Shown here: positions 1-5,308 of the stretch, piece after piece | Layout of the letters: each line of letters opens with the position of its first letter | Numbering within the stretch: position 1 is the stretch's first letter | Assembly: GCA_947305345.1 (NCBI GenBank) | Contig: CAMZDH010000036.1 | Coordinates: 1-6,280, forward strand | Source of the DNA: an uncultured Lachnospiraceae bacterium | GTDB taxonomy: Bacteria > Bacillota > Clostridia > Lachnospirales > Lachnospiraceae | Direction: 5' to 3' | DNA: 6,280 bases | Position numbers and translations under genes: made by a program | Notes under the pieces: model-generated | The model's database searches: none | Seen by the model: the letters and a program-made list of their open reading frames with translations, nothing else | What the model was told of the DNA's origin: nothing

Positions 1-1251
1 GTAACGCGCCTTGTTAGCTTCCGTCTCATGCGCCGGGGCATCCAGGACGTGGAAAATCAGTTTCGTCGTTACGCCCTCGCTCCAGTTCTTCGAGACCGCA
101 AGCTCCAGAGCCTCATCGACCGCTTCGGGATAATCTCCGCCGCCGGAAGCGTCTTTTCCGCGGAGGATCCGCTGCATGGCCGCTAAGTTTTCAGGAACCG
201 TCACGTCCGTGAAGTCGTCATATGTGAACTTCTCCTCATCTTCGTCGTCCCGGTAGCAAAGGAGCGATACGAGGATCTTCGTCCCGGGGTTCGACGCCAA
301 TACTTCCGTGACCACGTCGTCGAGTTCACGGGCGATATAGGCGAGTTCGTCGCCCATCGAGCCGGTCACGTCGATGACGTACATGAGCTCGATCACGTCC
401 TGCTTCTCTTGCGCTTCAGCAAGTTCGATCGCAAGTTCACCGGTTTCAGAGGAGAATGCGGCGCTCACGCCTTCGCCTGACGAAAAGGCCGTCACGATGC
501 CGCTTTCCACGGAGGGAAAGAGGTAGGCGGTCCCGGTCGCGTCCGTCACGGCGCTCCCCGCCTGAACGGCCGCATTGGTTGGCGTCGCAGAGACCTTCGC
601 CCCGGCGACCGGCGCCCCGTCCTTCGTCACGCGGACGACGATCCGGCGGCCCGTCGGCATGCCCCAATCATTCTTTAAAAAACCGGCGAAGCGGCCGTTG
701 CCGTTGCCCTGCTCATCCGCCGCGAAAAGCTCCCGCCACTTGGTGAAGTGAAGGTTGTCGTCCCACGCCGCCGCGGTCAGCTGGCCCGGCGCGATCGTGA
801 TCTCATCGGACGGCGTCTCGTCCTCTCCGTCCCCGCCGTCATCAAACGCGGCGTGACCGTCCTCGGGCTCGGCGTATTTGCCCGATTCCGCCTCCGGCGC
901 GTCCTTGCCGCCGAAGGCGTACTCTGCCGCCCCCGGAACCCCGTCATGACCGGTCTTTCCTGCGATCGTCGGCGCCGCCATGCCGCTCTTTTCCGAATCC
1001 GCAACGTCGGCATATTCAGCCTCGTTTCTCGCGCTGCCCGCGTTTTTCGCGCCGAAGCCGCCGGACAGCAGGAAGACGAACGGCACCGCGGTGGCGATGA
1101 GGAGCACGGCCGCCGCAAGCGCCGCCCATTTGACCCAGGGGTGCTTTTTCTTCATCGCGACCGGTGCCTTGTCCTCCGCTTCGCGGATGAGGTCGTCGCC
1201 GATGCCGTTCAGCCCGTCGCTGATCTTTTCTGAAAATCTCTGTTCTTTCAT
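1..1251 (-). CDS. Membrane-bound vWA-domain protein, probable anti-sigma factor of the adjacent ECF sigma factor (3' end beyond window)
   Basis: Hand translation gives 417 codons with no stop, so the C-terminus lies outside the window. Residues 1-41 are a short charged cytoplasmic segment ending in a KKK cluster. Residues 42-62 form one hydrophobic membrane helix. Residues 63-155 are a Gly/Ala/Asp/Glu-rich linker. Residues about 203-277 resemble a carboxypeptidase-regulatory or Ig-like fold (RIVVRVTKDGAPVAGAKV, then TDATGTAYLF). From about 285 a von Willebrand A domain begins: the MIDAS-like motif is D294-x-T296-x-S298 (VIDVTGSMGDEL), followed by GGGDYPEA near 370-377 and the strand LIFHVLDAPAH at 398-408. 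The ATG overlaps the sigma stop as ATGA and has an AAGGAGGG site 9 nt upstream (1261-1268), so translation is probably coupled. Inference: it holds the sigma factor at the membrane and reads an extracellular ligand or mechanical cue. No classical zinc-binding anti-sigma (ZAS) motif is seen, so the anti-sigma role rests on gene order and topology. Confidence 0.85.
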   Translation of the reverse strand, partial: MKEQRFSEKISDGLNGIGDDLIREAEDKAPVAMKKKHPWVKWAALAAAVLLIATAVPFVFLLSGGFGAKNAGSARNEAEYADVADSEKSGMAAPTIAGKTGHDGVPGAAEYAFGGKDAPEAESGKYAEPEDGHAAFDDGGDGEDETPSDEITIAPGQLTAAAWDDNLHFTKWRELFAADEQGNGNGRFAGFLKNDWGMPTGRRIVVRVTKDGAPVAGAKVSATPTNAAVQAGSAVTDATGTAYLFPSVESGIVTAFSSGEGVSAAFSSETGELAIELAEAQEKQDVIELMYVIDVTGSMGDELAYIARELDDVVTEVLASNPGTKILVSLLCYRDDEDEEKFTYDDFTDVTVPENLAAMQRILRGKDASGGGDYPEAVDEALELAVSKNWSEGVTTKLIFHVLDAPAHETEANKARY

Positions 1252-1811
1252 ACCCAAATGCCCTCCTTGGACAGGTGATCTTTCAATTCTTCCCGTATCC
1301 GGAAGAGCATCGTCCGGACACGGTTTTCCTTGTAGCCGAACCGCGCGGCAATGTCTGCCACGGGTTCGGCGTACCAGTACCTGCGAAGGAAAACGATCCG
1401 CTTGGTCTCCGGCAGCGTGCGTAGGAAGGCATCTAAGATGTCCGACAATGCCGTGCCTTCCAGCGCGTTTTCCGGAGATTCGGCCGCGGAGGGTACGCAT
1501 TCCTCCAGTTCATCGAGCGAGAGGGCGTATTCGCCGCCGCCCCGCCTAACGGCCGTTCTCTTGCGGTAGCAATCGATGGAGATCCGCCTTGTGAGCTTGC
1601 CGAGATAGGTTTTCAGATCTGCGGGCTCCTGCGGGGGAATGCTGTTCCAGGCCGCGAGATACGCGTCGTTCTCGCACTCGGCCGTATCTTCCGCGTCCGA
1701 AAGGATACTGCCGGCGATCGAACGCAGGTACCGCGAATACTTGCGTTCCGATTCCTGGATGGCCTGTTCGTCCCGGCGGAGATAGAGTTTGACGATATCC
1801 CGGTCTTCCAC
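1248..1811 (-). CDS. ECF-type RNA polymerase sigma factor
   Basis: A 187-residue sigma-70 family protein of the usual ECF length, with only regions 2 and 4. Region 2 covers roughly residues 8-86: YSRYLRSIAGSILSD, then AEDTAECENDAYLAAWNSIP, then TYLGKLTRRISIDCYRKR, which is the core-binding and -10 recognition block. A linker with GGGEYALSLDELEECVPS (91-108) is typical of a sigma group I know from Clostridia. Region 4 (about 120-182) contains LRTLPETKRIVFLRRYWY and the helix-turn-helix VADIAARFGYKENRVRTMLF (-35 recognition). The start is GTG at 1811, chosen because AAGGAGG lies 6 nt upstream (1818-1824). The stop overlaps the ATG of the following membrane vWA gene, the usual arrangement of an ECF factor with its regulator. 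The gene sits 79 nt after the carboxypeptidase gene and beyond a terminator, so it probably has its own promoter or depends on readthrough. Target genes cannot be read from the sequence. Confidence 0.93.
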   Translation of the reverse strand: MEDRDIVKLYLRRDEQAIQESERKYSRYLRSIAGSILSDAEDTAECENDAYLAAWNSIPPQEPADLKTYLGKLTRRISIDCYRKRTAVRRGGGEYALSLDELEECVPSAAESPENALEGTALSDILDAFLRTLPETKRIVFLRRYWYAEPVADIAARFGYKENRVRTMLFRIREELKDHLSKEGIWV

Positions 1812-1828
1812 CGATAACCTCCTTCTTT

Positions 1829-1843
1829 CAGGTCTCTCACCTG
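1829..1843 (-). promoter_or_regulatory. Small inverted repeat just upstream of the sigma factor ribosome binding site
   Basis: CAGGT and ACCTG are perfect 5-bp arms separated by 5 nt (GAGAG on the minus strand). The repeat ends 4 nt before the AAGGAGG site of the sigma gene. It could be a weak RNA hairpin affecting ribosome access, or a small operator. Arms this short can also occur by chance. Confidence 0.25.
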
Positions 1844-1851
1844 TCTTCTCG

Positions 1852-1883
1852 AAAAAAACGCGGAATCGTTACGATCCCGCGTT
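1852..1883 (-). terminator. Rho-independent terminator after the carboxypeptidase gene
   Basis: On the minus strand a 12-bp stem (AACGCGGGATCG paired with CGATTCCGCGTT, one G-U wobble) encloses a 3-nt loop TAA. A run of seven T follows, beginning with the last two bases of the stem. It starts 7 nt after the TGA of the carboxypeptidase gene. A long GC-rich stem, tight loop and U-tract in the correct direction make this a strong call. It separates the wall and magnesium genes from the sigma module. Confidence 0.9.
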
Positions 1884-1890
1884 CAAAAGA

Positions 1891-3219
1891 TCATAAACTA
1901 CGGAACGCCTTTCTCGGCCGGAAGCGGCGGACCAGATAGACCGTCAGCCCCGCGAACGCGCCGGCAAGAAGCGCAAGCACCAAAATGAGCCATCCGTCGA
2001 TGAGTAAAAGCGGCTCCGGCAGTTCTTTGTCGGCATCCGTGTCCGCCCTGAAAAACGGCGGATCCTCGCCTTCGCCCGCATAGGAAAGCGAAACCGTTCC
2101 AAGGGGATAGCCCTTGTACTGATAGGTCAGATGAATGCCGAATTCATCCGCGGTGACCTTTTTCGTCAGCATGTCAAAGGTCACGTTTTCCGGCAATAAG
2201 ATCGTGTCCAGGGATCTGATCGACAGAAGCGGCGCCTCCGGCGTCGGGATCGACAGCCCGGAGGGCGTGAAGCGGTTTTCCATGTCGAGCGAAGCATCGA
2301 GCTCCGCCGGCAGGATCGATTTGAACGAATGGAAACCGTAGTTGATCAGCGATTCGGTCATCAGATATTGCTGCCCGTTCTCCTGCGCACCGAGGATGAC
2401 GGAAATGAGACGCGTCCCCTCCGACTCGGAAAATGCGACGAGGTTGTAGCCGGATTCCGCCGTATGGCCGGTCTTTCCGCAGATCACGCTGGCGTTATAG
2501 TATTCCGACGATGTGCGGATCATCATGTTCGTATTCGTCATCGGGATGTTTTTCGGCAGGAGGTCGTCGCTGTGATGCACAAAAGACTGCGCGGACGAGA
2601 TCTCCACGAAGGTGTTGTTGGCAATCAGCGCCTTCATGACGAGCGCGAGGTCGTAGGCGCAGGTATAATGTCCTTCCGCGTGCAGCCCGTTCGTATTGAT
2701 GAAATTCGAGTTGACGAGGCCGAGCTGCTTTCCGCGCTCGTTCATCCGGGCGACAAAGCTCGCCTGATCGCCCGCGACGTGCTCCGCGAGGGCGTTCGCG
2801 ACCTCATTCGCGGACGGCAGGAGCAGGGCGTAAAGGCACTCCCGGAGCACCATTTTTTCGCCGCGCCGCATGCCGGCGTGGGACGAGCTCGCGGGGATCG
2901 CGACCGCGCGGGACGAGAACGTGACAATGACTTCCAGCGACGCGTTCTCGAGGACGAGGAGCGCGTACCTGAGCTTCGACGGAGACGCCGGAAACATCGA
3001 TTCCGTCGCATTCAGCGCATAGAGGATCTCGCCCGAATCTGCGTCCATTAAGATCGCCGCGCGGGCATTGATCTCCGGCGCCTCCGGCCAGTCCGAGGGA
3101 ATCGACGCGATCACCCGGTCGACGTCCGACCGCTCGGCCGCAAGCGCACGGATCCCTGTTGACAGCAAGACGAGCACTGCCACGAGAACGGTCATGCATT
3201 TTCCGAGAATGCGTTTCAC
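1891..3219 (-). CDS. Serine-type D-alanyl-D-alanine carboxypeptidase (DacF/PBP5-like), membrane anchored
   Basis: A 442-residue penicillin-binding protein of the S11 peptidase family, which removes the terminal D-Ala from peptidoglycan pentapeptides outside the membrane and so limits cross-linking. Residues 1-27 are a signal peptide (KRILGK, hydrophobic core, probable cleavage after ALA27). All three active-site motifs are present: S79-P-S-K82 with the nucleophilic serine (in FPASPSKLRYALL), S136-A-N138 (in LLLPSANEVANAL) and K249-T-G251 (in ICGKTGHTAESGYN). Residues about 285-400 form the C-terminal beta-rich region usual for the family. A hydrophobic helix at about 405-431 followed by RRFRPRK gives a true transmembrane anchor with a basic cytoplasmic tail, instead of the amphipathic helix of classical PBP5. 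The GTG start has GGAGG 4 nt upstream (3224-3228). The later ATG at codon 9 would lose the basic n-region of the signal peptide. It follows mgtE by 70 nt and ends at a strong terminator. The paralogue (dacA, dacB or dacF type) cannot be fixed from sequence. Confidence 0.95.
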   Translation of the reverse strand: MKRILGKCMTVLVAVLVLLSTGIRALAAERSDVDRVIASIPSDWPEAPEINARAAILMDADSGEILYALNATESMFPASPSKLRYALLVLENASLEVIVTFSSRAVAIPASSSHAGMRRGEKMVLRECLYALLLPSANEVANALAEHVAGDQASFVARMNERGKQLGLVNSNFINTNGLHAEGHYTCAYDLALVMKALIANNTFVEISSAQSFVHHSDDLLPKNIPMTNTNMMIRTSSEYYNASVICGKTGHTAESGYNLVAFSESEGTRLISVILGAQENGQQYLMTESLINYGFHSFKSILPAELDASLDMENRFTPSGLSIPTPEAPLLSIRSLDTILLPENVTFDMLTKKVTADEFGIHLTYQYKGYPLGTVSLSYAGEGEDPPFFRADTDADKELPEPLLLIDGWLILVLALLAGAFAGLTVYLVRRFRPRKAFRSL

Positions 3220-3242
3220 GCTGCCTCCGGGTCGTTGAATGA

Positions 3243-3273
3243 GAAAGCGCCCTCTGTTAAAAGAAGCGCTTTC
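3243..3273. repeat. Inverted repeat between mgtE and the carboxypeptidase gene
   Basis: Perfect 8-bp arms GAAAGCGC (3243-3250) and GCGCTTTC (3266-3273) flank a 15-nt loop. In the direction of transcription the T-run lies before the hairpin, not after it, so it does not fit an intrinsic terminator in either orientation. One arm is part of the cre-like sequence at 3261-3274. It may be an RNA stem that processes or stabilises the transcript, or a paired operator. Confidence 0.5.
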
Positions 3274-3274
3274 A
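3261..3274 (-). promoter_or_regulatory. Candidate catabolite response element (cre, CcpA-type)
   Basis: The minus strand reads TGAAAGCGCTTCTT. It matches the low-GC Gram-positive cre consensus TGWAARCGYTWNCW at 13 of 14 positions, the exception being T for C at position 13. It lies 42 nt upstream of the carboxypeptidase start and 15 nt past the mgtE stop. Inference: carbon-source control of the carboxypeptidase gene or a roadblock to readthrough. No clear -35/-10 pair was found beside it, and it overlaps an inverted-repeat arm, which gives another explanation for the palindrome. Confidence 0.4.
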
Positions 3275-3289
3275 AAAAAATCATGTTTT

Positions 3290-4732
3290 TCAGCCGCCGA
3301 TGCCCGCGACGTTGATGAGCAGCACCCACGCGAGCCCGTAATACGTAACGACCGCGACCAGGTCGTTGATCGTCGTGATCAGCGGGCCGGACGCCACCGC
3401 GGGGTCGATCTTCAGTTTCTTTAACAGCATCGGGATCGTCGTTCCGAGCATGCTCGCGATGATCGTCGCGACCCAGAGCGCAACGCCGACGCAGCCGCTG
3501 ATCATGAACGCGATCTGAGGCGGACGGCCCTTCAAAAGCATCGTATAGACGCCGACGATGAGACAGGCCGCCGTGCCGAGGACCAGGCCGTCCGTCAGGC
3601 CGACGCGGACCTCCTTCAGGAAGAATTTCATTTTTTCCGCGCCGCCGAGCGATTCGTCCGTGAGGACACGGATCGTGACGGCCAGCGACTGCGTGCCGGA
3701 GTTGCCGGCCATGTCGAGGATCATCGACTGAAACGCGATGACGAGCGGAAGCGTCTCGACGACGGCTTCGAACGCGCCGACGACCGTCGAGACCACGAGG
3801 CCGAGCGTCAGGAGGATCAGAAGCCACGGCAGGCGCTTCTTCACGCTCGCGAAAAGCGGCTCCTTCAAATCTTCCTCCGCGGTCAGACCGGCGAGCTTTG
3901 CGTAGTCTTCGCCGAATTCATCATCGACCGCTTCGACCAGGTCGTTTGCCGTGATGACGCCGAGGATCTTCTGATCATCGTCCAGAACGGGGATCGAGTC
4001 CTCCGAATAGGACCGCAGACGTTCGATGGTCTCCGAGATCTTTTCCCGGTCGTGTACGTACGGGTAGGACGTCGACGTGATCGTTTCGAGGTCCGTTTCC
4101 GCTCGCGCCCGGATCAGGTCCGGCAGCGTGATCGCGCCGTGAAAGACCTGATTGTTGTCGATGACGTAGATCGTTTGAATGTTGTCGTTGTCGGCGGACT
4201 GCCGGACGAGCTCTTTCATTGCGCCCTTTACAGAAAGCCCGCGCTCGATGACGATGAAGTTCGTCGTCATCATGCTGCCGATCTCGTCGTCCTCGTAGGA
4301 AGTAATGAGGCGGATGTCCTCTTTCGCCTCCTCGTCCATGCGCCGGACGAGCTGATTCCTAAAGTCCTCGGGCAGCGTTTCCAGAAGGTCGACCGCGTCG
4401 TCCGCGTCCATCTCTTCCAGGATGTCCGCCGCCTTTTCGGGACCGATCTCGTGGAAGTAGTCCTCGACCTCTTCCAGATACGCGAAGATCTCGGAGATCC
4501 GGGGGACTCCGAGCACTTTGTAGAGGTTCTGCCGCTCCTCGCGGGTCAGTTCCTTGAATGCCTTCGCGATATCCGCGTCATGATAATCGGAAAGGGCAGT
4601 TTTTAAGTCTTCCCGCGATCGGCCGGACCGGATCAGGTCCAGGATCTCGCTTCGGACGACTTCATCATAATCCTCCAGCGGTTCTTCCTGAGCCGCTTCT
4701 ATTTCCGGATTTTCCTTCAATTCATCGTTCAT
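3290..4732 (-). CDS. mgtE: Magnesium transporter MgtE
   Basis: A 480-residue homodimeric Mg2+ channel/transporter of the inner membrane, close to the family's usual length of about 450. Residues 24-150 form the superhelical MgtE N domain (GPEKAADILEEMDADDAVDL at 97-116, then IGSMMTTNFIVI at 151-162). Two CBS domains follow (about 155-215 and 220-275; SIPVLDDDQKILGVITANDL in the second). In the family these acidic domains bind Mg2+ and close the pore when cytosolic Mg2+ is high. The membrane domain runs from about 300 to 478 with five hydrophobic segments. It carries MILDMAGNSGTQSL (337-350), a variant of the GGNxGxQ signature, and DPAVASGPLITTIND (443-457), whose Asp457 aligns with the pore-lining Asp432 of Thermus MgtE. 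The start is ATG at 4732 with AAAGGAGG just upstream. A longer frame opening with GTG at 4789 overlaps the preceding stop codon and has poorer support. The 53-nt leader is too short for an M-box magnesium riboswitch, so regulation is probably at the protein level or from an upstream promoter. Confidence 0.97.
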   Translation of the reverse strand: MNDELKENPEIEAAQEEPLEDYDEVVRSEILDLIRSGRSREDLKTALSDYHDADIAKAFKELTREERQNLYKVLGVPRISEIFAYLEEVEDYFHEIGPEKAADILEEMDADDAVDLLETLPEDFRNQLVRRMDEEAKEDIRLITSYEDDEIGSMMTTNFIVIERGLSVKGAMKELVRQSADNDNIQTIYVIDNNQVFHGAITLPDLIRARAETDLETITSTSYPYVHDREKISETIERLRSYSEDSIPVLDDDQKILGVITANDLVEAVDDEFGEDYAKLAGLTAEEDLKEPLFASVKKRLPWLLILLTLGLVVSTVVGAFEAVVETLPLVIAFQSMILDMAGNSGTQSLAVTIRVLTDESLGGAEKMKFFLKEVRVGLTDGLVLGTAACLIVGVYTMLLKGRPPQIAFMISGCVGVALWVATIIASMLGTTIPMLLKKLKIDPAVASGPLITTINDLVAVVTYYGLAWVLLINVAGIGG

Positions 4733-4785
4733 ATGCCCTCCTTTCCGATCGAAGAGCCGCGCAAAAACGCGTGCCGGTTTCTTGG

Positions 4786-5283
4786 TCACTGCACGCTGCA
4801 GAGCTGTTTATAGCGTTCGTTTTTCGCCTTTTTGTCTTCCTTGCTCGCGCCGAAATAATTGACGATCTCCGCGATCACGCGGTCCACGCTGTAATCATCC
4901 TCGCATTCCAGGTGAATGCGGTTGAACGCAAGGTAGTTCCGCGTCGCCTCTAAATAAACCGTCAGCCACGCCGCGGACTGCGAGCCCTGCATGACGACGA
5001 TGTTGTAGACTTTTAAATCGACCGGCCCGTCCGCCGAAAGCTTCTCCTTCGCCTCGACAAACAGCTCATCGGTCTCCGGCAGGGGCTCGACGTGATAGGT
5101 GCGCTCAATGAATTCCGCAAGCTCCGCCGCCGTTCTCGGGACGAGTGCAAGCGAACGGATCTTCTTTTTCGCGATCTTCCGGTTCATCCTGGCCTGCTTC
5201 TCATACCGCCCGTCCGCGCCGCCGAGCGTCGACTGGTAGCCGTGTACCGTGACGTTCACTTTTTTCTTTCCGAAAATGCCCAT
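4786..5283 (-). CDS. Conserved-looking hypothetical protein, 165 residues
   Basis: I do not recognise this protein. The start at 5283 (MGIFGKKKVNVTVHGYQ) is preferred over a longer frame because AAAGGAAAG lies upstream (5290-5298) and because the longer version would overlap the amidase coding region. It has no signal peptide and no membrane helix, so it is probably cytoplasmic. Residues 1-43 are strongly basic (KKK at 6-8, RKIAKKKIR at 35-43). The middle (about 44-125) alternates predicted strands and helices: RSLALVPRTAAELAEFIER, then DLKVYNIVVMQGSQSAAWLTVY (89-110), then YLAFNRIHLE. The end is a charged helix (KEDKKAKNERYKQ). It starts 25 nt after the amidase stop and ends 53 nt before mgtE, so it is probably co-transcribed with both. 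Its base composition resembles its neighbours, with no sign of recent transfer. The basic N-terminus might bind nucleic acid or the membrane surface, but that is a guess. Confidence 0.82.
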   Translation of the reverse strand: MGIFGKKKVNVTVHGYQSTLGGADGRYEKQARMNRKIAKKKIRSLALVPRTAAELAEFIERTYHVEPLPETDELFVEAKEKLSADGPVDLKVYNIVVMQGSQSAAWLTVYLEATRNYLAFNRIHLECEDDYSVDRVIAEIVNYFGASKEDKKAKNERYKQLCSVQ

Positions 5284-5308
5284 GCTTTTCTTTCCTTTCA
5301 AGGCCGCG

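Noticed and set aside
748..1549. Long plus-strand open frames (748-1233 and 980-1549)
   Set aside because: They lie opposite the vWA and sigma genes, are Arg/Pro/Ser-rich nonsense translations, and lack ribosome sites. They are by-products of GC-rich codon use on the other strand.
1884..1915. TATGAT -10-like hexamer at the end of the carboxypeptidase gene
   Set aside because: There is no acceptable -35 at 16-18 nt, and a transcript starting there would run straight into the terminator hairpin.
2329..3051. Plus-strand open frame of 240 codons opposite the carboxypeptidase gene
   Set aside because: The minus-strand frame has three intact catalytic motifs and a signal peptide. The opposite frame is Arg-rich and shows no recognisable domain.
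3243..3290. Intrinsic terminator after mgtE
   Set aside because: The 8-bp inverted repeat has a 15-nt loop, and the T-run precedes it in the transcription direction, so the order is wrong for a terminator.
3216..3827. Minus-strand frame of 203 codons overlapping the end of mgtE
   Set aside because: It is an out-of-frame reading of the conserved MgtE membrane domain, with Arg/Asp-rich composition and no ribosome site.
4733..4785. M-box magnesium riboswitch before mgtE
   Set aside because: The leader has only 53 nt, far below the roughly 150 nt or more of an M-box. Only a weak CGCG/CGCG stem is present.
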